Positions 55,722 to 63,329 of a DNA stretch of 64,000 bases are shown here, piece by piece. The notes below the pieces were generated by a model. The model was not told where the DNA came from. It saw nothing but the letters and a program-made list of their open reading frames with translations, and did not search any database. This stretch comes from Mesobacillus foraminis. GTDB lineage: Bacteria > Bacillota > Bacilli > Bacillales > Cytobacillaceae. The stretch covers positions 62,001-126,000 of the forward strand of contig NZ_SLVV01000004.1 in NCBI RefSeq assembly GCF_004340465.1. Direction: 5' to 3'. Position 1 is the first letter of the stretch. Each line of letters starts with the position of its first letter. A program made the translations under genes and the position numbers.

Positions 55722-56198
55722 TTAAGGATTGGTCCCTAGTTTTTTAAGTTCTTCAAACACAGCTTCATAGTCACTCTTCTTATCTGCCTTAAAGGAAGTA
55801 TTCATATAGGTAATGATCCCTTTTTTATCAACGATGAAAACGGATCGGACAGCTGTTTCTCCTTTCTTATTAAACACCTTGTATGCTTTGGCAGTCTCCT
55901 TATGCCAATCAGACAGCAATGGATATGGCAGTGTCCCCATGCTGGCGGCAAATACACGATGAGAATGGATATGGTCAACCGAAATCGCAAGCACCTCCGT
56001 ATCCATTTGCTCAAGGCGATTGTAATCCTCTTTCCAAGAGGCAATTTCCTTTATTCAGCCAGGAGTAAAATCCATTCCATAAAAAGCTATAAGTATATTT
56101 TTGCTGTTCCGATAGTCGGTTAAAGACAGCTTTTCTGCAGTGGTAGCAGCTAATGAAAAGTCTGGGGCCAGTTCGCCAATGGTCAATGAATCTTCCAC
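55722..56198 (-). CDS. AhpC/TSA-type peroxiredoxin selenoprotein (Sec48)
   Basis: The frame starts at GTG 56198 (aggaggg 5 bases upstream) and spans 159 codons to 55722, broken only by TGA at 56057-56055. Reading TGA as Sec gives FYGMDFTPGUIKEIASWKED, with U exactly at the peroxidatic Cys of the TPxxC motif. Upstream LTIGELAPDFSLAATT and downstream VRSVFIVDKKG are ordinary peroxiredoxin blocks. The protein contains no Cys, so it would be a 1-Sec enzyme using an outside thiol. It would reduce H2O2 or alkyl hydroperoxides. A hairpin after the TGA fits a SECIS. A nonsense mutation is the alternative, but both halves are intact. Confidence 0.87.
56027..56041 (-). promoter_or_regulatory. candidate SECIS hairpin of peroxiredoxin gene
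   Basis: Starting 13 bases after the TGA, cctctt pairs with aagagg around loop gga. Loop distance from the TGA is 19 bases and the loop begins with GG, both within the rules for bacterial SECIS elements. Confidence 0.65.
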
Positions 56199-56395
56199 TT
56201 TATCCCTCCTTTATTTAAGTTACTCTTTAGCCATTTTAGCCTTGTTTTTACATAATTAGACCATTATCCTGTTTTTTGAAAAAGTGCTTAATGAACTTTT
56301 GCAGCAATCAAACGGACTCTAAAATTGCAGCGCTAAAATGGGCCGTTCATCCTGATCCTTTATGAAATAAAGTGCTGGATCATCGTTTTGCACAA

Positions 56396-56424
56396 CGAAA
56401 AAAAGGCAGCATATTCTCGCTGCC
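56396..56424 (-). terminator. terminator after the gene remnant at 56429
   Basis: On the minus strand ggcagc / gctgcc with loop gagaatat is followed by a long T run. Confidence 0.85.
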
Positions 56425-56428
56425 TATA

Positions 56429-56600
56429 TCATTGTATTATTGTTTTTTCAGGATTTCTGGTGGCATATGGTTCACATGAAATACGTAGGGTTGCACTCAA
56501 TCCATTATAGGAAGGGAAGATGGCGGACTTCCTATTCTCAACTGCCTGAAGCTCTCCGTCTTTAACTTTAGCTCTTAAAAATCTTGCATCCCTAGGCTTT
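56429..56600 (-). pseudogene. 3' remnant of a polysaccharide-degradation-like gene
   Basis: A minus-strand frame without start codon reads RDARFLRAKVKDGELQAVEN and FPSYNGLSATLRISCEPYA before TGA at 56431-56429, followed at once by a strong terminator. It begins directly at the end of the GDSL gene. It looks like the C-terminal beta-sandwich of a larger carbohydrate enzyme whose front was deleted. The neighbouring pectin genes suggest a lost pectin-related enzyme; the family is not certain. Confidence 0.5.
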
Positions 56601-56603
56601 TAC

Positions 56604-57398
56604 CTATTTATATAGATGGTTTCTTAATGGGACTAGCTTAAGCTCCTTCAAACCTTCTGTCACCAGAACCGCAATTTTCTCTGCCCCTGCCTCCTGAAAA
56701 TGAGTATTATCCTGAACACCTTCCGGGTAGTTCATGTGTTCACCGGGTTCAAGCCATAAGAATACTTCTTTTGTAGCTTCAGGTCCTAGCTCCTGAAACA
56801 AGGACTTGCTTTTAGCTGTAAGATCAATAACCGGGACATTTTCTTCCTTCGCAAGCTCCTTCATGGCAGCTGGGTATTCTCCATGCGAATCACGTGCCAG
56901 ACCTTCTGCTGTAAAACGTCTGCGCTCCACAGGGGTTACAAGGACAGGAAGAGCATTTTTAGCACGAGCCCCGTCAATGTACTGTTTCAGATAACTTTTA
57001 TATGTTGAATACGGTTCAGTATAACGGCTTGGATCCTCAATTTTCTGGTCATTATGGCCAAATTGAATGAATAGATAATCCCCTTTTTCAATTTCATCCA
57101 GGATCGCATCCAGTCTTCCTTCATCAATGAAGCTTTTCGAGCTCCTGCCAGAAGAAGCTTCATTTTTAACCACAATTTTATCATCAAAATAACGGTCTAA
57201 GACTTGCCCCCACCCCATTCTTGGTGCGAGCGACTGATCGTAGTTTGATACAGTTGAATCACCTGCGAGATAAACAGTAATGGTATTTCTATTACTATTT
57301 GCATTAGCAGCAGAAGCAGTAAGGTTTCCAAATAAAAGGCTTGAAAGGACAAGGAGCATAGAAGCGATAAGAGACTTTTCTTTTATCCTGTTTAGCAT
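56604..57398 (-). CDS. secreted GDSL esterase, rhamnogalacturonan acetylesterase-like
   Basis: A 264-residue SGNH hydrolase with a signal peptide (about 1-32, ending SAANA). Block I is VYLAGDSTVSNYDQ with the nucleophile Ser. SSGRSSKSF supplies the Gly, FIQFGHNDQK the Asn, and DNTHFQEAGAEKIA the Asp and His. This is the CE12 pattern (RhgT/YxiM type), removing acetyl groups from rhamnogalacturonan of pectin. It lies downstream of a pectinesterase gene in the same direction, 52 bases apart. aaggagg precedes the ATG. Confidence 0.88.
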   Translation of the reverse strand: MLNRIKEKSLIASMLLVLSSLLFGNLTASAANANSNRNTITVYLAGDSTVSNYDQSLAPRMGWGQVLDRYFDDKIVVKNEASSGRSSKSFIDEGRLDAILDEIEKGDYLFIQFGHNDQKIEDPSRYTEPYSTYKSYLKQYIDGARAKNALPVLVTPVERRRFTAEGLARDSHGEYPAAMKELAKEENVPVIDLTAKSKSLFQELGPEATKEVFLWLEPGEHMNYPEGVQDNTHFQEAGAEKIAVLVTEGLKELKLVPLRNHLYK

Positions 57399-57450
57399 GT
57401 TAATCCTCCTTAATTATAGTGAAAAGACGTCACACAGCATAATGGCCCTG

Positions 57451-59022
57451 CTATATCGACTCGTTATCCTTTTCATGCAGTTCTTTAGGATTCCAGCCTC
57501 TTAATACATTTTCAATGGTAAACTGCTCTGCTTCCTCATCAGACAGCTGTCTCCGGTCTTCATTAATGACGGCACCGGGGCCATAATTCTGATATTCATA
57601 GAATCTTGCATCCTTGTATGAGAAACCGGACATATCGGTCCAGCCTTGCGGGATAATATGAGGACCAAGATAGCTGTTCATAAACACCACGCTTCCGATG
57701 GCATTTGGGTCCCCGCTTGGATGCCATGGCCGTCCTAAATAAACCGTTTGATCAGGGGCATCACTTAATAGTCTGGAATTCAGGAAGAGGTACCCATAAG
57801 GCTCGCTGATCAAAGTACTGGCCGCTGTCACATATCCATTATTGGTCGTTGAACCACGGTTAAGTGAAAAAATATCACAGTCTTCAAAAACAGCACGTCC
57901 TCCGCCAAAGATAAAGTCTACATCCCCTTCAATATACGACTGATAAAAATATTGAGTACCTTCTCTTACATAGAGAGTATCCTGATTTCCAATGAATCTG
58001 GAATTGATGAAGGCCTGGCGTTCTCCTCTTGTATAGACGGCCACTGCCTGTTTGTCCTTTACATCAACACTTTGCTCATCAAAGGAATTTTCGAATGTAA
58101 GGTTTTCCGCTATGAAATCATCCCCATAAACGTACACACTTGCACTTCCGGTTGTGCCGTAGGTTCCGCCGCCAGGCTTGGGCTTTCCGGAATAATTATC
58201 GTATGTAATGACCGTGTTGGAGGCATCCTCTCCCCGCAGGTGAACAAAAGGCTTATTTTTAGAAATGGTAACAAGTTCCTTATAAATCCCGGCTTCTATG
58301 GTAATTTCTACTTTTTCCTTGTTGTTTTCTGGAACAGCGTCAATTGCAGCCTGGACAGTACTATAATCAGCCGGTCCGTCCTTTGATACGGTGAGCAAGT
58401 TCGGAATCCCGGCCAGCTCTGCCGTTACATCTCTCATTTTGCGATGGTCACCGCTTTGCATTCTGTTGTCATTTTTGTCAGCAGAAGTGGTCTGGACAAT
58501 TTTTGCCTCTACTTTTTGCTCACCCGAAAACAAATCTGGGTTAAGGGAGCCGGTTAATTGATAAAGAATCACCGTATTTCCTTCGGGACTCGTGCCAATT
58601 GAGGCTCTTTTGACCGGAAGAAGCTCACCATTTTGCAAGAAGGCAATGTCATTCGCATGTACCGATTCCAGCTTTCTATCCAAAGTAACTGCAATCAGAC
58701 TGTTGCCGATCCATTCAACTTGTTTCATCTTTACTTTGTTTCCGGGAGGAAATTCCGTTGGCTGAACAGTTGAATTTTCACCCTTTGAAAGAATCCCCAT
58801 CACCTTCAGCTTTTTTAAATGAAGGCCGCTCGTTATCTCCTCAAGCTGTACAATCTGTAATCCCCCATCTTGGTAAACGCTTTCAATTTTTTCGTCATTT
58901 GTATTACCCCCTAGTTCACTTGCTATTACGCTGTTCGACATTGCATGGCTGCCGCTCAACACAGCAAATGCTGATACGGAAGAGATTAATAGTTTCTTGC
59001 CGTTTTTCTTAAATTTTGTCAT
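57451..59022 (-). CDS. pectinesterase (CE8)
   Basis: A 523-residue secreted pectin methylesterase. The signal peptide covers about 1-35. An N-terminal region of about 140 residues of unclear fold is followed by the right-handed beta-helix. Active-site blocks are GNQDTLYVREG, GDVDFIFGGGRAVFED (two catalytic Asp) and YLGRPWHPSG (Arg and Trp). It removes methyl groups from pectin so that lyases can act. It forms an operon with the acetylesterase gene. aagggagg precedes the ATG. Confidence 0.92.
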   Translation of the reverse strand: MTKFKKNGKKLLISSVSAFAVLSGSHAMSNSVIASELGGNTNDEKIESVYQDGGLQIVQLEEITSGLHLKKLKVMGILSKGENSTVQPTEFPPGNKVKMKQVEWIGNSLIAVTLDRKLESVHANDIAFLQNGELLPVKRASIGTSPEGNTVILYQLTGSLNPDLFSGEQKVEAKIVQTTSADKNDNRMQSGDHRKMRDVTAELAGIPNLLTVSKDGPADYSTVQAAIDAVPENNKEKVEITIEAGIYKELVTISKNKPFVHLRGEDASNTVITYDNYSGKPKPGGGTYGTTGSASVYVYGDDFIAENLTFENSFDEQSVDVKDKQAVAVYTRGERQAFINSRFIGNQDTLYVREGTQYFYQSYIEGDVDFIFGGGRAVFEDCDIFSLNRGSTTNNGYVTAASTLISEPYGYLFLNSRLLSDAPDQTVYLGRPWHPSGDPNAIGSVVFMNSYLGPHIIPQGWTDMSGFSYKDARFYEYQNYGPGAVINEDRRQLSDEEAEQFTIENVLRGWNPKELHEKDNESI

Positions 59023-59376
59023 CAGGCTTCCTCCCTTTTCTGTAAATCTAAGGGTTATTATATAAAAGTCTTGAGTTAAAACAATATAAAATATTTAGAA
59101 TATTGTTTCATTTCTTTAGCTATTTCCTTCCTTTCCTTCCCTTTAGTGATAATGTACCATGTCAAATTTAATGACCAAACTTGTATAATAGGTCTAAAGG
59201 TCTGAAATATCGTTCAAACTAATCTCTGAAATAAAAACTAGTCTCACCTTCTTACTTCCATCAAGAATAGGGTATTTTTCTTGCCTTTTCATTATGGGTT
59301 AACCGTTATTGAGCGGCTATAGCTATTAATTGAAAAAAAGATACGTATATTCTTTCTTTTTATGATTTTTTACGAA
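59023..59376. other. AT-rich intergenic region upstream of pectinesterase
   Basis: About 350 bases between the pectinesterase start and the Sec-redoxin terminator. It must contain the pectin operon promoter on the minus strand; no cre box or clear operator was identified. No gene or repeat seen. Confidence 0.5.
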
Positions 59377-59407
59377 AATAAAACCGCAGGAATTCTGCGG
59401 TTTTATT
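59377..59407 (-). terminator. terminator overlapping the Sec-redoxin stop
   Basis: The 13-bp stem aataaaaccgcag and its complement with loop gaatt. The TAA/TGA region of the redoxin gene lies inside the stem, and the T-rich flank is on the minus strand. Confidence 0.8.
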
Positions 59408-59918
59408 CTTTATTAAGTTTCGTATATTCTTTTTTAATTTCTTTCAGTGTTTGATCAAATTGCTCGCCCCAGTGGTCATTGATGGTATGGAAAACAACCC
59501 TGCCGTCTTCATCCAGCATGCCATATCCTCTGTAAGCAGAATCCCCATTTTTCATTTCAAATAAATCAATTAATTCCAGACCAGAATCTGAAACAAATGG
59601 AAGGCTCTTCCCAAATTGACTTTCCAGCAGGCCATGAAGCTCAAGCTGCTGTTCGGGTGAATCACCGCTTACGATGTAGATGCTCGCATCCAGGCTGTCC
59701 AATTTGTCAAGATTTTCATGCAACTGAACCAGTTGCTGCTGGCAATGGCTTCAGGTATACGTGGTAATAAAAAAGAATAATACAGGTTTCTTTTGCGGAA
59801 ATGTGACTTCCTCATTGTTCTGATTCCGCAAAGTCATGGAGCCTTGCATCATTTCTTGGCCGCATGCAGATACCACAAGGATGGTAATCAGCATTAAAAG
59901 TAATATTCTTGCTTTCAT
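59403..59918 (-). CDS. redoxin lipoprotein selenoprotein with Sec-Ser-His-Cys motif (Sec56)
   Basis: The frame starts at ATG 59918 (aaaggaag upstream) and runs 172 codons to 59403, broken only by TGA at 59753-59751. Residues 1-19 form a lipoprotein signal with lipobox VSAC (Cys19). Reading TGA as Sec gives FFFITTYTUSHCQQQLVQLH, a UxxC active site at 56-59 in a thioredoxin-like strand-loop-helix. The rest (IYIVSGDSPEQQLELHGLL, PFVSDSGLELIDLF) is a TlpA/AhpC-like redoxin fold of normal length. It should sit on the outside of the membrane and handle thiols or peroxides. It follows doxX by 16 bases, so it shares its operon and BlaI-type operator. Confidence 0.87.
59720..59736 (-). promoter_or_regulatory. 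candidate SECIS hairpin of redoxin gene
   Basis: Starting 14 bases after the TGA, gcaactg pairs perfectly with cagttgc around gtt (or six pairs around ggttc). A GGU in the apical loop about 20 bases after the TGA is the classic bacterial SECIS arrangement. It is the strongest of the three hairpins. Confidence 0.75.
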
Positions 59919-59934
59919 GTTCTCTTCCTTTCTA

Positions 59935-60369
59935 TTAGACAGTTCTTTCTGCCCTTTTCCTTTGAGTATCGGTTGAACGAGGCAGCTTAGCGTCAATGCT
60001 TAACAGGAAACTTCCATTCAAAGCTAGAAAAACGGCTATTGCCATTAAGACGATATCTAGCTCATAACCTGATCCCTGTCCATTCCCGAGAAATCCAGCT
60101 CCCAGCTTGACCTTCAGGATTGCCCCGAGCATAATCATCGCCAGTAAAGCTGATATGATCCTTGTTCCCAGGCCGACGATTAACGCGATACCTCCGGCTA
60201 ATTCTATCACAGCAACCAGGTAAGCGAGGAACCCCGGTAAGCCAATACTGGAAAACCATCCTGCTGTGTTCTCAATTCCCCCCTGGAATTTTGATAATCC
60301 ATGAAGTAAGAAGGTAATGCCTAAAACCACTCTTAAAATTAAGGATCCAATTTCTACATTATGTTTCAT
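59935..60369 (-). CDS. DoxX family membrane protein
   Basis: A 144-residue protein with four membrane helices. The start NVEIGSLILRVVLGITFLLHG and the block NTAGWFSSIGLPGFLAYLVA are standard DoxX features. In mycobacteria DoxX forms a membrane complex with a superoxide dismutase and a sulfurtransferase for oxidative stress. Here its partner is probably the Sec-redoxin lipoprotein encoded 16 bases downstream. The ATG at 60369 is used because aaaggaga lies 6 bases before it; ATGs nearer touch the ribosome site. A palindromic operator lies 26 bases upstream. Confidence 0.88.
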   Translation of the reverse strand: MKHNVEIGSLILRVVLGITFLLHGLSKFQGGIENTAGWFSSIGLPGFLAYLVAVIELAGGIALIVGLGTRIISALLAMIMLGAILKVKLGAGFLGNGQGSGYELDIVLMAIAVFLALNGSFLLSIDAKLPRSTDTQRKRAERTV

Positions 60370-60394
60370 TTTCATTCTCCTTTCAAGCATATTG

Positions 60395-60411
60395 CACTAC
60401 ATTGCGTAGTG
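60395..60411 (-). promoter_or_regulatory. BlaI-type operator upstream of doxX
   Basis: CACTAC, attgc, GTAGTG: a perfect 6-bp inverted repeat with 5-base spacer. The half-sites and spacing are identical to the site at 61710-61726 before the BlaI-type gene. On the minus strand it lies between TTAACA and TATGCT, possible -35 and -10 boxes 18 bases apart, so binding would block transcription of doxX and the redoxin gene. Confidence 0.8.
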
Positions 60412-60427
60412 TTAATAGATAAAAAAA

Positions 60428-61282
60428 TTAGGCAAGAGTAAAAAGAACCATGCCCATTAATAACAGCATTACATGGATGGATATAACGATATGAAACAGT
60501 TTTAATTTGACTGGTATAGCCTTCTGCGGTTCAACAAGCTGCTGAAGCCTGAAATTCACTGACTCTCCGGAAAATTGCACCACTAACGTGGAAGGAGTTT
60601 TAAAGGAATTTTTTATTAGTTTAAGCAGGGCGCTTCCCAAACTCATTTCTGAACCCATTTTCGTTACAGCATACTCATCTGCCATTAATTCACTCATGAT
60701 TTTAAAATTTTCATAACACCATTTTGTGAGCGGAATAAACCAAAGCGAATGAGCGATTACCTGAAGTATAAATATTTTTAAAGGGTCCCGATTATTTTTA
60801 TGGAAGGTTTCATGTTCAACCACCGCCTCCAGTTCCTCCGTTTCAAGCATCTGGACCAATGAAGTGGACAGGACGATAACCGGATTTTTGATGCCGGTTG
60901 TAAAAGCAAGAATTCTATCACTCTTAATAATCATCAGATCTTCATGCCGATTCAGTCTAGTGCCATATAACCTCGTCATTTCGTGGTCCTTTAAGTTTAA
61001 CAATCTTTTTCGAAACCGAAAGGATAGAAAGATTTGAGCAATTACTTTACCAATTGTGACCAGCAGGATATAAGCGATCATCGTGTTCAGGAGGAAGATG
61101 ACCAAAAAGTAGTAAAAGGAATTTTCCCTGAACAAACTTATACAGAATTTAAAGAAGTTCAGCTTTAAATTCACCCCAAATATCAAATGTGTAAGAAACA
61201 TACCCATTTGAATCCAGACCATCGAAGCCAGAACCAGGCTCAATAATAAAAGATACCAGGATTTTCTTCTCCACCACATCAT
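60428..61282 (-). CDS. M56 family metallopeptidase, BlaR1/MecR1-like without sensor domain
   Basis: A 284-residue membrane protease with about four helices (near 8-30, 57-82, 165-180 and the C-terminus). The zinc motif HETFH lies at 157-161 (VVEHETFHKNNRDP), with a later ELMADEYA that can give the third ligand. BlaR1-type proteases cleave a BlaI-type repressor when a signal is sensed. The penicillin-binding domain of BlaR1 is absent, so beta-lactams are not the expected signal. Its ATG overlaps the stop of the BlaI-type gene by four bases. Confidence 0.87.
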   Translation of the reverse strand: MMWWRRKSWYLLLLSLVLASMVWIQMGMFLTHLIFGVNLKLNFFKFCISLFRENSFYYFLVIFLLNTMIAYILLVTIGKVIAQIFLSFRFRKRLLNLKDHEMTRLYGTRLNRHEDLMIIKSDRILAFTTGIKNPVIVLSTSLVQMLETEELEAVVEHETFHKNNRDPLKIFILQVIAHSLWFIPLTKWCYENFKIMSELMADEYAVTKMGSEMSLGSALLKLIKNSFKTPSTLVVQFSGESVNFRLQQLVEPQKAIPVKLKLFHIVISIHVMLLLMGMVLFTLA

Positions 61283-61695
61283 GTTTTATCCTTTTTCAGC
61301 TGCTGGATTTTTTGTTCCAATTTGTAAAGCAGGGTTTCATCGACATCAGTTAGAGAATCGATCATATGACTGATGACTACTCCGCCAAATTCATCTAGTA
61401 AATTCTCGGTAAGCTTTTTGGATTGTTGTTCAAGGAAGTCATCTTTTGACAGGACTGGACTGAACAAAGATATACGCCCGCTTGTCCTCTTCTTAAGAGC
61501 ACCTTTTTCTACCAGCCTGTTCATTACTGTCATGACCGTATTGAAATTGACTGGCTTTTCAGATTCAAGCTTCTGCTGAACTTCTTTAATGCTGCATTCC
61601 TCACCTAGCCAAAGGAATTCCATGATCTTCGCTTCAAGTGGTCCAAAGAACCTGGAAAGTCCTTCTTCATTATACTTGAATTTCTTAATATTCAA
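61279..61695 (-). CDS. BlaI/MecI/CopY-type transcriptional repressor
   Basis: A 138-residue winged-helix repressor. The recognition region IKEVQQKLESEKPVNFNTVM with TVMNRLVEKGALKK is typical of BlaI, and a C-terminal helix (90-135) serves dimerisation. The protease-sensitive site cannot be pinned down. The TTG start at 61695 is proposed because aagggtg lies 6 bases upstream and the operator and promoter lie just before; longer starts would run over these. It is coupled to the M56 protease gene. The same operator precedes doxX, so its regulon probably includes the Sec-redoxin operon. Confidence 0.87.
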   Translation of the reverse strand: MNIKKFKYNEEGLSRFFGPLEAKIMEFLWLGEECSIKEVQQKLESEKPVNFNTVMTVMNRLVEKGALKKRTSGRISLFSPVLSKDDFLEQQSKKLTENLLDEFGGVVISHMIDSLTDVDETLLYKLEQKIQQLKKDKT

Positions 61696-61709
61696 TCCTC
61701 TCACCCTTC

Positions 61710-61726
61710 CACTACTGATTGTAGTG
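61710..61726 (-). promoter_or_regulatory. BlaI-type operator upstream of the repressor gene
   Basis: CACTAC, five bases, GTAGTG, a perfect palindrome that covers the -10 box of the repressor operon (TACAAT). It has the TACnnnnnnGTA layout seen in BlaI/CopY-family operators. The second copy is at 60395-60411. Confidence 0.82.
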
Positions 61727-61746
61727 CTTTGGAGGATCACATTCAA
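61718..61746 (-). promoter_or_regulatory. SigA promoter of the BlaI-type operon
   Basis: On the minus strand -35 TTGAAT (61746-61741), 17 bases, -10 TACAAT (61723-61718). The operator overlaps the -10, which fits autorepression. Confidence 0.75.
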
Positions 61747-61814
61747 GAGTTTTATATATTTATTTATCATTACAATTGTTACGTACCTTTTAAGATTTTA
61801 GAGGATACCAAAAT

Positions 61815-63218
61815 TTAAAGCCCCCAGGCCTCCTTTAGCAGCATAATCCCTTTTTCGATTTCTTGTTCAGAAAGAGCTCCAAACCCTAATAAGATTTTAG
61901 GCGGTTGCCTTTCCAGTGGTTCGTTAAAGTATATCGATAAAGGGTAGACCTTTACGCCTGCATTCATTGCTTTTTGAATTAATTCAGGTTCCTCCATTCG
62001 ACATATTACTTCTAACACAATATGAAGGCCTGAATGTTCACCAATTACCCTGACTTTATTTCCAAAATTGCTTTGAATAGCTGCAAGTAATGTACGCTGT
62101 TTTTTACGGTAAAGGGTTCTCATTTTATTTAAATGTCTTTGCCACAGACCTCCTTTCATAAAATGATACAGAGTATCCTGATGGAGACGGGAAACTGTCT
62201 GCTTATAGATGGTAAAGTGTTCCCCGTACTTTTTTATGAGACTTAAAGGCAACACCAGATAGCTGATCCGAATAGAAGGAATCAGCGCCTTGGAGAATGT
62301 CCCCAGGTAAATCACGTTTCCATTGCGATCGAGCCCTTGCAAGGATGGTATTGGTTTTCCTTTATAGCGATATTCACCGTCATAATCGTCTTCAATAATA
62401 TAGGCACCCTTTTCTTCAGCCCATTTTAACAGGCCCATCCTTAGTGATATCGGCATGACCATGCCAAGGGGAAATTGGTGTGACGGTGTAACATATACTG
62501 CATTGGCATGGGTTTGGTTTAACACTTTTAGGTTGATTCCGTCTCCTTCTAGGGGGATAGGAGCAACCTGTACTCCTAAATCTTCTAGGACCGTTCGAGT
62601 GCGGTGGAATCCGGGATCTTCTATAGCATATATTTGTTCCCGGCCTATTAACAGGCATAAAAGCCCAATAAGGACCTGCGTTCCCGCTCCTATGACAATC
62701 TGGTCCGCCGAGCATCTTACGCCCCTTGATGCATAAATATGCTTGACAATTTGCCGGCGAAACTCAGGCTCTCCTTGCGGATGTCCCATATGAAACAGTT
62801 CCCCGCTGTCCTCATAAAGAGACTGTACAGCCAGCTTGCGCCATGCCTTGTACGGAAAGTGTTCGGTATCAATCTTCCCTGAATTGAAATCAATCAGCAC
62901 ATCTTCTTTTACGTCGGTCGAATGCTGAACAGGTTCCTGGTCGGAAACGCGATCTTGGAAGAGATCATGATCCAGATTCTTAACAAATAAGCCGCTTCGA
63001 GGCCTGCTCTCAGCATAACCTTCGGCGCAAATCTGTTCATATGCGCCCTGGACTGTATTTAGGCTTAATCCTAGGTGCTTGGCTAAATTGCGTTTAGAGG
63101 GCAATTTTTCTTTTGGTTTTATTCTACCCGCTAAAATTTCTCTCCTAATGAAGTCTGCCAATTGAATGTACAGAGGTGTTTTACTTTCCTTATCTAAAAT
63201 TGGGGTCAGTTCGATCAT
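61815..63218 (-). CDS. MocR/PdxR-type transcriptional regulator with aminotransferase domain
   Basis: A 467-residue fusion. An N-terminal GntR winged helix (LADFIRREILAGRIKPKEKLPSK split over about 15-45, LGLSLNTVQGAYEQI) is followed by an aminotransferase-I-like domain. The PLP lysine lies in YLGTFSKALIPSIRISY and the substrate block is AYIIEDDYDGEYRY. MocR proteins bind PLP and usually control a neighbouring gene, here probably the divergent GNAT gene. ggagagg lies before the ATG. Confidence 0.9.
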   Translation of the reverse strand: MIELTPILDKESKTPLYIQLADFIRREILAGRIKPKEKLPSKRNLAKHLGLSLNTVQGAYEQICAEGYAESRPRSGLFVKNLDHDLFQDRVSDQEPVQHSTDVKEDVLIDFNSGKIDTEHFPYKAWRKLAVQSLYEDSGELFHMGHPQGEPEFRRQIVKHIYASRGVRCSADQIVIGAGTQVLIGLLCLLIGREQIYAIEDPGFHRTRTVLEDLGVQVAPIPLEGDGINLKVLNQTHANAVYVTPSHQFPLGMVMPISLRMGLLKWAEEKGAYIIEDDYDGEYRYKGKPIPSLQGLDRNGNVIYLGTFSKALIPSIRISYLVLPLSLIKKYGEHFTIYKQTVSRLHQDTLYHFMKGGLWQRHLNKMRTLYRKKQRTLLAAIQSNFGNKVRVIGEHSGLHIVLEVICRMEEPELIQKAMNAGVKVYPLSIYFNEPLERQPPKILLGFGALSEQEIEKGIMLLKEAWGL

Positions 63219-63240
63219 AATTCCTCTCCTATTTAACTGA

Positions 63241-63303
63241 TACCATTAAAATGATGTAATTTGGTTCTTTAAATTATACCAGATTATGATTCAATTAATG
63301 GTA
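63241..63303. promoter_or_regulatory. possible MocR operator, inverted repeat in divergent promoter
   Basis: taccattaa (63241-63249) and ttaatggta (63295-63303) are perfect 9-base inverted copies 45 bases apart between the MocR-type and GNAT genes. The spacing suits a dimer binding over the shared promoter region. Confidence 0.45.
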
Positions 63304-63329
63304 AACAGAGAGGAAAGGGGCAATAAGAA

